From Ruminococcus sp. YE71 (GTDB lineage Bacteria; Bacillota; Clostridia; Oscillospirales; Ruminococcaceae), in contig NZ_FPIR01000004.1 in the NCBI RefSeq assembly GCF_900119155.1, positions 90,222 through 154,221 of the forward strand: 64,000 nucleotides of DNA. The letters are read 5' to 3'. A program made the position numbers and the translations under genes. The first letter of the stretch is position 1. Every line of letters begins with the position of its first letter. The notes under the pieces were generated by a model that did not search any database, was not told the origin of the DNA, and saw only the letters and a list, made by a program, of their open reading frames with translations. Shown in pieces: positions 1 to 6,758 of this stretch.

Positions 1-836
1 GCGGCACGCTCGATCGTCACGGTCGGGACAGTGTACTGCTCCTTCGGAACGGCACGCTCGATCGTCACGGTCGGGACTGTGTACTGCTCCTTCGGCTTAG
101 TCTCGGCAGGCTTTGCATTCGGATCGTGCCTTCGCGGCGCGGAACGGTTGAAGCTGATGACCGTGTTGTCGTCGTTGAGCGAGATGCGACCCGACTTTGC
201 AAGCTCCAGCACCGCCAGAAAGGTCGCCACGCGTGAGGATTTGTCCTCGACCCCCACGTACAGCTCCGCCACCGTGCATTCGCCCGTTTTCAGCAGACGC
301 TTCAGCACATGGATGATCTTTGAAGTGACGGTCACGAACCGCGATCTCACGAGGGGCGAGAACTGCTCCGCGCGGACGGGCTTCAGATTGCGCGTTTTCG
401 CGTTCATGCCGAGGTACGCCTCGACCAGCTTGTCGGGGCTTATCGTTCCCGTGAAGACCTTGTTCACGGGGAGCTTTTCGGGCGGACGGACGAACACGTC
501 GCCGTAGACGCTGAGTCTCAGCAGACGCGCAGCCGCGGCTTTGCACTCGGAATAATCGAGCAGCTCACCCTGGAGCTCTTTTTTCATCTCCTCTGCTTCC
601 TCGGGCTGAGGGAGCAGAGAACAGGTCTTGATGTAGACCAGCCTTGCCGCCATCGCGAGGAAATCGCCCGCGGCATCGAAGTCCTGCTCCTCAAGCCCCT
701 CGATGTACTCAAGGTACTGGTCGAGAAGCAGGGAGATCTCTATGTCGTAAATGTTCAGCTTGTGCTTTGCGATGAGGTGCAGCAGAAGATCAAGCGGCCC
801 CTCGAAAGCATCCAGCTTGAATTCGGGGATACTCAT
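1..836 (-). CDS. scpA: Segregation and condensation protein A (C-terminus cut by window edge)
   Basis: Kleisin subunit of the SMC-ScpA-ScpB condensin that compacts and segregates the chromosome. The N-terminus (MSIPEFKLDAFEGPLDLLLH) is the typical ScpA SMC-neck-binding start, and the helical body contains the usual LLPQPEE and LLDYSE segments. The frame stays open to base 1, so about 278 residues are visible and the winged-helix end is missing. The start at 836 is fixed by a 4-bp ATGA overlap with the upstream protease gene, which implies translational coupling. Unusual: near the window edge a 48-bp direct repeat (bases 3-50 and 51-98, one mismatch apart from the ends) encodes the 16-residue unit VPKEQYTVPTVTIERA twice. 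This is not a normal part of ScpA. scpB would be expected just outside the window. Confidence 0.93.
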   Translation of the reverse strand, partial: MSIPEFKLDAFEGPLDLLLHLIAKHKLNIYDIEISLLLDQYLEYIEGLEEQDFDAAGDFLAMAARLVYIKTCSLLPQPEEAEEMKKELQGELLDYSECKAAAARLLRLSVYGDVFVRPPEKLPVNKVFTGTISPDKLVEAYLGMNAKTRNLKPVRAEQFSPLVRSRFVTVTSKIIHVLKRLLKTGECTVAELYVGVEDKSSRVATFLAVLELAKSGRISLNDDNTVISFNRSAPRRHDPNAKPAETKPKEQYTVPTVTIERAVPKEQYTVPTVTIERA

Positions 837-1513
837 GATATACCGAACACCGCATTCGCGATGGGGTCGATGAAGAAGGTCAGCTTGTCAAGGCCGAAAT
901 ACACGACCTCTCTCACCTTGCCCAGAACAGGCGACATCATCAGCGCGAACAGCGCCAGCGTCATGAACATCTGATTGCGTGCCATGAACTCATCGAATCC
1001 CTTCGGGGTGAAGTACGCGAGTATCTTCTGACCGTCCAGCGGGAAAACGGGGATGAGGTTGAACACCGCAAGTCCGATATTTATCCTTGTGAAAAGGTTG
1101 AGTATCGTATAAAGGTAGCTCATCCCATCCGAAGGGTGAACATACCACGCCGCCAGCGAGAATTTCATGGCGATCATTCCCACAAACGCAACGATGAGGT
1201 TGGATATAGGTCCCGCAGCCGCGGTCAGCGCCATGCCCTTGCGGTAATTCTTGAAGTGCAGAGGGTTGACAGGTACGGGCTTGCCCCATCCGAACCCGAA
1301 CAGGAGCATACCCAGCGTACCGAACGGGTCGATGGATGCTATCGGATTGAGGGTCAGTCTGCCCTTGAGCTTTGCAGTATCGTCGCCGAGCTTGTAGGCC
1401 GCCCACGCGTGTGCGAACTCATGTATCGGCGTTATCAGAAGTATTATCATAAGATACACGAAAAGCGATATGATTATCGTTTCCTTGTCCTTTGTCTGTA
1501 GTGCTGAGATCAT
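833..1513 (-). CDS. Site-2 protease family (M50) membrane metalloprotease
   Basis: Intramembrane zinc metallopeptidase of the M50 family, 226 residues. The zinc motif HEFAH lies in the first membrane region (about residues 30-34), and the third-ligand motif NLIPVFPLDG lies in the C-terminal half. The protein is almost entirely membrane-spanning helices and has no PDZ domain, which matches the short M50B form often found beside scpA/scpB in Firmicutes. The start at 1513 is preferred over an upstream in-frame ATG because AGAGGAAAAG sits correctly before it. The stop codon overlaps the scpA start by 4 bp. The substrate cannot be told from sequence. Confidence 0.9.
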   Translation of the reverse strand: MISALQTKDKETIIISLFVYLMIILLITPIHEFAHAWAAYKLGDDTAKLKGRLTLNPIASIDPFGTLGMLLFGFGWGKPVPVNPLHFKNYRKGMALTAAAGPISNLIVAFVGMIAMKFSLAAWYVHPSDGMSYLYTILNLFTRINIGLAVFNLIPVFPLDGQKILAYFTPKGFDEFMARNQMFMTLALFALMMSPVLGKVREVVYFGLDKLTFFIDPIANAVFGIS

Positions 1514-1571
1514 TTCTTTTCCTCTTTTCCTAACGTTCAGCTTTCTCTCCACAAAAACATATACACTGTAT

Positions 1572-1600
1572 ATTATACACCATTTCGGCGAGGATTTCAA
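1572..1600 (-). promoter_or_regulatory. Sigma-A-type promoter for protease-scpA
   Basis: On the minus strand TTGAAA (1600-1595) and TATAAT (1577-1572) are separated by exactly 17 bp, about 60 bp upstream of the protease start. Confidence 0.7.
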
Positions 1601-1689
1601 GTGGCATCGGATTTTTTTACAGCTATTTCACTATAATTTGCCGTAGGTAACGAATTTACTGAAAATTAATATATTTTTTCAAAAAACAC

Positions 1690-1718
1690 TTGCATTTCAT
1701 CTGAGGTTGTGATATAAT
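1690..1718 (+). promoter_or_regulatory. Promoter for rpmB
   Basis: TTGCAT (1690-1695), a 17-bp spacer and TATAAT (1713-1718), preceded by TGTGA, giving an extended -10. The L28 start follows about 70 bp downstream. Confidence 0.75.
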
Positions 1719-1790
1719 ATATTTTGGTTATTGACCTAAGTATGAAAAAGATCATATTTACCCATCATTATTCAAAGGGGGTGCTTTGTC

Positions 1791-1976
1791 ATGGCAAAGT
1801 GTCAGTTTTGCGGAAAGCAGATCGTTTACGGTATAAAGGTATCGCACTCGCACAGAAGGACTAACAGAAGCTGGAAGCCCAACGTAAAAAGAGTAAAGGC
1901 AATTGTCAACGGTACTCCTTGTCACGTATACGCTTGCTCCAGATGCCTTCGTTCCGGTAAGGTAGAGAGAGCATAA
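1791..1976 (+). CDS. rpmB: 50S ribosomal protein L28
   Basis: Large-subunit ribosomal protein of 61 residues, the normal bacterial size. It begins MAKCQFCGKQ and keeps the conserved SHSHRRTNR and RxWKPNVKRV segments. It is the zinc-binding (C+) version, with CxxC pairs near residues 4/7 and in the CSRC segment near the C-terminus. A strong AAAGGGGG ribosome-binding site precedes the ATG. The gene stands alone between its own promoter and a terminator, as is common for rpmB. Confidence 0.97.
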   Translation: MAKCQFCGKQIVYGIKVSHSHRRTNRSWKPNVKRVKAIVNGTPCHVYACSRCLRSGKVERA

Positions 1977-1998
1977 GTCTTTCACTAAAGCTACTTCA

Positions 1999-2028
1999 AG
2001 ACCGTCTGTTCGGACGGTCTTATTTTTT
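1999..2028 (+). terminator. Rho-independent terminator of rpmB
   Basis: Perfect 8-bp stem AGACCGTC/GACGGTCT (1999-2006 with 2013-2020), 6-base loop, then TATTTTTTT. Confidence 0.9.
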
Positions 2029-2045
2029 TGCACTTTTTACCGACA

Positions 2046-2085
2046 CGAAAAACGGAGATGGTCTCTCACGCGAGATGCCATCTCC
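2046..2085 (-). terminator. Terminator of the coiled-coil gene
   Basis: GGAGATGG/CCATCTCC stem with an inner TCTC/GAGA helix (2054-2085), followed on the minus strand by GTTTTTCG. Confidence 0.75.
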
Positions 2086-2128
2086 TGTTGTTTTCTTTAC
2101 CGCAAAATACGCGTTTGTGAAGGGGTCA

Positions 2129-2725
2129 TCACTTCTTCTTGGATGCGAAAACGTCCTCGGCTTCTTCTTCCTCCTCGGTCTCCTTCGGAGCGGCGTTCAG
2201 CTTCTCGAAAGCGTCCATGGTGTCAACGACCTTGTCGAGATTCTTCTGGAGCACAGCCTTAGCCTCAGCAAGCGAACTGTTCAGATCGTCGGAAAGCATA
2301 CGTCTGATGGCCGCATCCTTCTCCTCGGCGTCCGAAATGGTCTTGTCAGCGTCTGCATTCGCCTTCGCAACGATGTCGTCAGCCTCCTGACGCGCCTGCT
2401 GGATCAGCTCAACAGCATACTCCTTAGCCTGACGGGTGATCTCGGTCTCCTTGACCATCTCCTCGATCTTGACCTTGGTCTCCTCAACGTACTCGTCAGC
2501 CTGAGCGCGGATCTTCTTCGCCTCGGCATTCGCTTCCGCAAGGATGGTCTCCTTCTGGGTCTGGAGCTCCTTTGCCTTCTTGATCTCGCCGGGCATATTC
2601 AGACGGAGAGTGTCGATATAGGTACGCATCTGGTCGCAGTCGATCATCTTCTTGCCCGAGAACGGAACGGCAGAAGAATTGTCGATAAGCTCCTCCATCA
2701 TTTCGAGTATTTCATCATAGTTCAT
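2129..2725 (-). CDS. Coiled-coil protein resembling DivIVA / ATPase stalk subunits, function unknown
   Basis: Protein of 198 residues, almost wholly helical: after a 50-residue head (MNYDEILEMMEELIDNSS) comes a long charged heptad region rich in Ala, Glu, Lys and Gln (about residues 50-175). It ends with a run of glutamates and a basic tail (EEEEEAEDVF then KKK). Such proteins are often called vacuolar ATPase subunit H-like or DivIVA-like and sit close to coaD/rsmD in Clostridia. No rotary ATPase genes are nearby, so an ATPase stalk role is unlikely. A cell-division or envelope scaffold role is inference only. A dispersed repeat separates it from coaD. Confidence 0.7.
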   Translation of the reverse strand: MNYDEILEMMEELIDNSSAVPFSGKKMIDCDQMRTYIDTLRLNMPGEIKKAKELQTQKETILAEANAEAKKIRAQADEYVEETKVKIEEMVKETEITRQAKEYAVELIQQARQEADDIVAKANADADKTISDAEEKDAAIRRMLSDDLNSSLAEAKAVLQKNLDKVVDTMDAFEKLNAAPKETEEEEEAEDVFASKKK

Positions 2726-2781
2726 ATTTAAACGTCCTTTCTGTATATAATATCCCGTTAAAATTTTGCGCTGCCGGCTTG

Positions 2782-3112
2782 TGGGGGCTTATTGGGGGAA
2801 ACCCTTTTGAAAAAGGGTTATCCCCCAAACCCCTTTCCTAAAACTTTTAATACTTTTTGGCTGTGGGTGGTTCTGACTTAATTTGTGCAGGTCGGATAGT
2901 TCGGAGCTCTTCTTTTATATAGTTGCCACTTGCCAAAAAGACGTTCGATAGCGGTTAACGCATCATTTGCGGAAGTTATCAGATGATCTCTCATGAAATG
3001 GAGAGAGTCTGTCTTTCAAACCACATCCAACTGCCAACATATCAAAAGTCTTTGGAAGGGGGTCTGGGGGAGAACCTTTCTTCAGAAAGGTTTCCCCCAG
3101 TAAAAACCCTAA
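2782..3112 (-). repeat. Dispersed intergenic repeat, full copy (R1)
   Basis: About 330 bp between the coiled-coil gene and coaD. Read on the minus strand it begins with a hairpin-bearing arm (GGGGGAAACC...GGTTCTCCCCC, then CTTCCAAAGACTTTTGATAT), passes through a core of about 180 bp, and ends with a related inverted arm (AAAAGTTTTAGGAAAGGGG, then a GGGGG/CCCCC hairpin). The two arms are imperfect inverted repeats of about 70 bp. The same layout occurs at 40531-40980 and begins again at 63869. The hairpins would also end transcription of rsmD-coaD. No transposase is present. Confidence 0.85.
2878..2994 (-). CDS. 38-codon reading frame inside repeat R1, uncertain
   Basis: ATG to TAA, 38 residues, starting MRDHLITSANDAL and ending KRRAPNYPTCTN. 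The copy at 40762-40878 has exactly the same length and stop position (core AxxAL-IERxFGK, then KRRAP), and the window-edge copy at 63959-64000 shares the KRRAP-FP-NTK ending. Several differences between copies are synonymous third-base changes. I see no strong ribosome-binding site, and the 40.8-kb copy has AAG in place of ATG. It could be a relic of a longer gene or a real small peptide. Function unknown. Confidence 0.3.
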   Translation of the reverse strand: MRDHLITSANDALTAIERLFGKWQLYKRRAPNYPTCTN

Positions 3113-3128
3113 AAGCAAGCATATCCCG

Positions 3129-3638
3129 TCAGATCTCCAGCCCGTCCCTCGGAACGAACAGTTTGGAGTTGATGTCGTCGAGGATCTCAGGCGGCACGAA
3201 GTCGGAAATATCGCCGCCGAGTGCTGCGATCTCCTTGACCACGCTGGACGACAGGTACATATTCTCCGCGCTGGTGGTCAGAAACACCGTTTCGGCGTCG
3301 GGGTAGAGTTTCTTGTTTGCGAGCGCCATCTGGAACTCGTACTCGAAGTCGGTCACAGCACGCAGACCCTTGACTATCGCGCAGGCGTGCGTCCTTGCCA
3401 GGTATTCCGCCAGCAGTCCCGAATGGCAGTCAACTATCACGTTCTCCATGCCCTTCGTGCATTCGATGATGAGCCTCATGCGCTCCTCGATCGGGAACGC
3501 GCCCGAACCCGCCTTCCGCGGATTGAAGGACACGAGCACTATCACCTTATCGAACAGCTTTGACGCGCGTTCGATGATGTCCAGGTGACCCTTGGTCACG
3601 GGGTCGAAGCTGCCGGGGCAGACAGCTATCTTTCTCAT
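3129..3638 (-). CDS. coaD: Phosphopantetheine adenylyltransferase
   Basis: Penultimate step of coenzyme A synthesis: transfers AMP from ATP to 4'-phosphopantetheine, in the cytoplasm. 169 residues, normal for CoaD. The nucleotidyltransferase signature GSFDPVTKGHLDII is at residues 9-22 (T/HxGH motif), and the C-terminal SSSVVKE motif corresponds to the ISSTxVRE ATP-binding segment. Its ATG overlaps the rsmD stop by 4 bp (ATGA), the common rsmD-coaD pairing. The repeat element R1 lies directly downstream. Confidence 0.96.
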   Translation of the reverse strand: MRKIAVCPGSFDPVTKGHLDIIERASKLFDKVIVLVSFNPRKAGSGAFPIEERMRLIIECTKGMENVIVDCHSGLLAEYLARTHACAIVKGLRAVTDFEYEFQMALANKKLYPDAETVFLTTSAENMYLSSSVVKEIAALGGDISDFVPPEILDDINSKLFVPRDGLEI

Positions 3639-4189
3639 AGCTCATCCTCCGACTGCGGTGTGCGGTAAACGGTCACAGCGACCTTGCCGTAGCGGTACCT
3701 CTTGTGGAGATACAGCCCCTCATACTCGTCGGGCAGAGTCAGTTCAGCCTCATGTTCGCAGATGACGAACGCGCCCTCATTCAGCTTTTTCGAGATGAGC
3801 GGAAGCACCTTTTCGAGCAGTCCGTGGCGGTAAGGCGGATCGAGGAACGCCATATCCAGACCCGTTTTTGCCACTTTTATGTATTCGATGCTGTCCATAT
3901 TCAGGACTCTCGCGCTGCTCATCAGCTTGCAGGCGTTCAGATTTTCCTTGATAACGGCGACAGCGTCGGGATTCTGATCGACGAAAACGCAGTGTGCCGC
4001 TCCCCTGCTGAGCGCCTCGATGCCGAGCTGTCCGCTTCCTGCGAACAGGTCAAGAACGCTTGCCGTCGGCAGGTCGAACTGCACCACCGAGAAAATAGCT
4101 TCCTTGACTGCGTCGGGAGTCGGGCGAATATCGAGAGAATCGAGCGTTTTGAGCTTTCTTCCCCTTGCCGAACCTGTAATAACTCTCAT
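3635..4189 (-). CDS. rsmD: 16S rRNA (guanine(966)-N(2))-methyltransferase
   Basis: S-adenosylmethionine-dependent methylation of G966 in 16S rRNA. 184 residues from the chosen start MRVITGSARGRKL, the conserved beginning of RsmD; a longer upstream reading frame lacks family similarity. The SAM-binding loop DLFAGSGQLGIEALSRGA and the catalytic motif FLDPPY are both present. AGAGG precedes the ATG. It overlaps coaD by 4 bp and is the first gene of that two-gene operon. Confidence 0.94.
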   Translation of the reverse strand: MRVITGSARGRKLKTLDSLDIRPTPDAVKEAIFSVVQFDLPTASVLDLFAGSGQLGIEALSRGAAHCVFVDQNPDAVAVIKENLNACKLMSSARVLNMDSIEYIKVAKTGLDMAFLDPPYRHGLLEKVLPLISKKLNEGAFVICEHEAELTLPDEYEGLYLHKRYRYGKVAVTVYRTPQSEDEL

Positions 4190-4226
4190 ATCGTAAAACC
4201 TCTTGGTCTGAATTTCATATATAAAT

Positions 4227-4255
4227 ATTATACAATAATTTAAAGCGTTTGTCCA
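4227..4255 (-). promoter_or_regulatory. Promoter for rsmD-coaD
   Basis: TGGACA (4255-4250), 17 bp, TATAAT (4232-4227) on the minus strand, about 40 bp upstream of the rsmD start. Confidence 0.65.
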
Positions 4256-4311
4256 TAGGCTTTTCAGATTTTTTTTGACGAATTTTGGCGGACGGGGATT
4301 TTTGTACACAT

Positions 4312-4346
4312 TAAACAAAAAGAGACCTCACATACATGAGGTCTCT
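4312..4346 (-). terminator. Terminator of the surface-protein gene
   Basis: Perfect 10-bp stem AGAGACCTCA/TGAGGTCTCT (4321-4330 with 4337-4346) followed on the minus strand by TTTTTGTTT. Confidence 0.9.
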
Positions 4347-4389
4347 TCACGAAACGGATAAACCGTTTTATAAACTGTTCTTCAAGAAA

Positions 4390-5502
4390 TTACTTCTTGC
4401 GGGAAACAACTACAGCAGCGCCTGCAACAGCAGCGAGTGCGAGAGCGATACCTGCGGGAGCACCTGCGGGAGCGTTCTCAGTGTTGTCGGATGCAGCAGC
4501 GGAAGAAGTGGTAGAACCGCCTGTGGTGCTTGCAGTGCCGCCTGCTGCCTTGCTGGTAGTGGAAGTAGTAGACTTGCTGGAAGTAGTGGAAGAAGTCGAA
4601 GAGCTGTCAGCGTTAGAGCTGGAGTCAGCATTCGAGCTGGAAGAATCGGTGTTCTCAACAGTCAGACCCTTAACAGTGAAGGTAACGGAGATGTCGCCGT
4701 CCTCAGCGGTAACGAAAGCCTTAGGATCGATGGTGTTGTTCTTGTTCCACTTGTCGATCAGCATGATGGTGAGGTAGTTCTGAACGCCGGGGGTAGACTC
4801 GTCGAGGTCCTTCTTAGGATCCCAGCTGAACTTAACAACGTCCTCGGGAGAGAACTGCTGACCCTGGATGTCTACAACGAGGTCGGAGATCTCAACGAGC
4901 TTGCCGTTGTAGGTAGGCTTGTCGAGCAGATCCTCAGCGGTATTGTCGCCGTCAGCGTTGTAGGTAACGATGATGTCGGTGGATACGGACAGGATGTTGA
5001 ACACGCCTGCGTCCTTGCCTGCTTCCCAGGTAAGGTTATCCTTGGTGAGAGTCTCACTGCCGTCGTTGGTCTTAGGCTCAAAGTTGTGGAGAATGGACCA
5101 CTTGCTGCCCTCTCTGGTGATGGTCTTAGCCTCATCAGCGAACCAGCTGGACTTATCCTCAGCAACTGCCGCAGCGTTCTCTTCCTTGAGAGTACCGCTG
5201 GTAGCCATAGTTACGGTATAAGTACCGTCGCCGTTGATCTCAACATCGCCGAAGTTAGCGTCGGTGTCGATACCGTAAGCGCCGCCCTGAACGCCGACCT
5301 TCTTGTCGGGGAATGCAGCGGTAGTATCATCAGAGCCGAAGGTGTTTCTGTAGTTCCAGGTATCGTTAGCCTGGAAGGAGATACCGGCGTGACCGGTAGC
5401 GGTGGTTGCAGCGGAAGCAGCAGTAGGTGCGCTTACCATTGCAAGTGTAGTCATAGCGATCGCAGAAGCAGCCATGCCTGCAAGGATCTTTCTGATTTTC
5501 AT
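4390..5502 (-). CDS. Secreted, C-terminally anchored surface protein, function unknown
   Basis: 370 residues. The signal peptide is MKIRKILAGMAASAIAMTTL with probable cleavage after the ASA near residue 31. A beta-rich middle (about 35-285) follows, with repeated Asp/Asn/Gly/Thr stretches. Then comes a Ser/Thr linker of about 50 residues (SSS, STTS, GGST repeats). The end is a sorting-like tail: ENAPAGAPAG, a hydrophobic helix, and RKK. The tail resembles sortase signals but lacks a clear LPxTG or NPxTG, so anchoring may be by the membrane helix alone. I start at 5502, where GGAAG is well placed; an ATG at 5523 would put that site inside the gene. It is monocistronic, with its own promoter and terminator. 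Confidence 0.8.
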   Translation of the reverse strand: MKIRKILAGMAASAIAMTTLAMVSAPTAASAATTATGHAGISFQANDTWNYRNTFGSDDTTAAFPDKKVGVQGGAYGIDTDANFGDVEINGDGTYTVTMATSGTLKEENAAAVAEDKSSWFADEAKTITREGSKWSILHNFEPKTNDGSETLTKDNLTWEAGKDAGVFNILSVSTDIIVTYNADGDNTAEDLLDKPTYNGKLVEISDLVVDIQGQQFSPEDVVKFSWDPKKDLDESTPGVQNYLTIMLIDKWNKNNTIDPKAFVTAEDGDISVTFTVKGLTVENTDSSSSNADSSSNADSSSTSSTTSSKSTTSTTSKAAGGTASTTGGSTTSSAAASDNTENAPAGAPAGIALALAAVAGAAVVVSRKK

Positions 5503-5582
5503 AACAAATGACTTCCTTTCCAAAATTTTACTGTCAGATAGTTATATTTCGTTTTACTGCCCTAAAGTGAGCAAAACTCTAT

Positions 5583-5611
5583 ATAATATATTTTACTTTA
5601 TTTCGTTACAA
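5583..5611 (-). promoter_or_regulatory. Promoter for the surface-protein gene
   Basis: TTGTAA (5611-5606), 17 bp, TATTAT (5588-5583) on the minus strand, with an AT-rich upstream region. Confidence 0.55.
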
Positions 5612-5744
5612 TTTTCAATCGTACTTTTACACAAACTTTTCACAATTGATATGTGCAGTTATCATAAAAACCGTCCAATTTTTTGTAACTTCCGATAATA
5701 TCACATGATAGTTTCATTTGTTTGTGAGGATATGAAACCGTGCG

Positions 5745-6518
5745 TCAGCCGCCGAGATCGCCCGATTTATGCTTCTGAGCGTAGCCCGTGATGCGCAGAG
5801 CCGCTCTTTCGGGGGAGAGTTTTGCCGCCGTGCGAAGCAGTTTTATGCTGCGCTCGGGGATGATGATGCGCTCGCCGTGATCGAGTCCGTAAGCCGCGCA
5901 CATCGCACAGTATTTCGCGGAAATGCCCTTGAGCCCGAAGCTCACGCCTGCCACGTCATTGAATTCGGTATCGACGGGACCCGGGCAGAGTGCGGAGATC
6001 TTCACGTTACTGTTCGAGGTCTTGAGCTCGTCGTTGATAGCGTTCGTCAGCGAGACCACGAAAGCCTTTGTGGCGTAGTACATCGCCATGTTCGGACCGC
6101 CGGGCATAAGACCCGCGGACGAAGCGACGTTGAGTATCGCGCCGCAGTCTCGGTAGCGGAAATCCTTCAGGAACATATAGGTTATCGCGGCGACCGCGGT
6201 GCAGTTCAGGTCGATCATGTCGAGCTGACGGTCGAGGTCGATCTGCTCGAACCTGCCGACCGCGCCGAAGCCCGCGTTGTTCACGACGATCTCGACGTTC
6301 AGGTCATAGACCATGTCGTAAAGTTCCTTAGCCGACTCTCTGTCGCGCAGGTCGCAGGAGATTATACGCGTCGGAGTCTCCAGTTTCAGAGCAAGTTCGG
6401 TCAGTTTTTCGGTGCGCCGCGCCACCAGCACGACACCGTAACCGCGCTTTGCGTACAACTTGGCAAGCTCCGCGCCGATGCCCGAGCTCGCTCCCGTAAT
6501 AAGTGCCCATTTTTCCAT
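5745..6518 (-). CDS. Short-chain dehydrogenase/reductase family oxidoreductase
   Basis: 257-residue NAD(P)-dependent oxidoreductase of the classical SDR type. The cofactor glycine motif TGASSGIG is at residues 8-15, followed by a basic VARR after the second strand, which favours NADP(H). The NNAG structural motif, the catalytic serine in NVASSAG and the YYATK active-site motif are all present. The chain runs to the usual length, with CPGPVDTEF after the active site. The substrate cannot be inferred. It is single, with its own promoter; a degenerate repeat fragment lies upstream. Confidence 0.9.
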   Translation of the reverse strand: MEKWALITGASSGIGAELAKLYAKRGYGVVLVARRTEKLTELALKLETPTRIISCDLRDRESAKELYDMVYDLNVEIVVNNAGFGAVGRFEQIDLDRQLDMIDLNCTAVAAITYMFLKDFRYRDCGAILNVASSAGLMPGGPNMAMYYATKAFVVSLTNAINDELKTSNSNVKISALCPGPVDTEFNDVAGVSFGLKGISAKYCAMCAAYGLDHGERIIIPERSIKLLRTAAKLSPERAALRITGYAQKHKSGDLGG

Positions 6519-6560
6519 AAGTCATGACCTCCGTTTCATAGTATGCATAACATTATTAAT

Positions 6561-6589
6561 ATTATACAACATTTTGTTCAAAAAGTCAA
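6561..6589 (-). promoter_or_regulatory. Promoter for the SDR gene
   Basis: TTGACT (6589-6584), 17 bp, TATAAT (6566-6561) on the minus strand, about 45 bp from the start codon. Confidence 0.7.
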
Positions 6590-6642
6590 CGCCTGACGGA
6601 GCAAAAACGTGAATTTCAAATTTTGGTGTGTGCCTGACAAAC

Positions 6643-6692
6643 GCAGGGGCTTTGCCTCTGACCCCTTTCCCTAAACTTTTTATTTTGGGGAG
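6643..6692 (-). repeat. Degenerate right-end fragment of the dispersed repeat (R2)
   Basis: CAGGGGCTTTGCCTCTGACC, then CCTTTCCCTAAACTTTTTAT matches the outer arm of the repeat seen at 2782 and 63869, with the hairpin replaced by a short GGGGC..GCC loop. Confidence 0.5.
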
Positions 6693-6704
6693 AGTGTGGT
6701 TCTT

Positions 6705-6748
6705 TCAATAAAAATGGAGTTGGTCTGTTTTTGGGTCAGACCAACTCC
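6705..6748 (-). terminator. Terminator of the PurF-like gene (bidirectional)
   Basis: Perfect 12-bp stem GGAGTTGGTCTG/CAGACCAACTCC (6716-6727 with 6737-6748). T-rich tracts occur on both sides. Confidence 0.85.
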
Positions 6749-6758
6749 TTGTGTTTTT

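Noticed and set aside
2129-2725. Possible V-type ATPase subunit
   Set aside because: Only coiled-coil similarity; no other ATPase subunit is nearby.
4336-5511. 391-codon plus-strand frame opposite the surface protein
   Set aside because: The minus-strand gene has signal peptide, anchor, promoter and terminator; the plus frame is a Ser/Gly-rich shadow.
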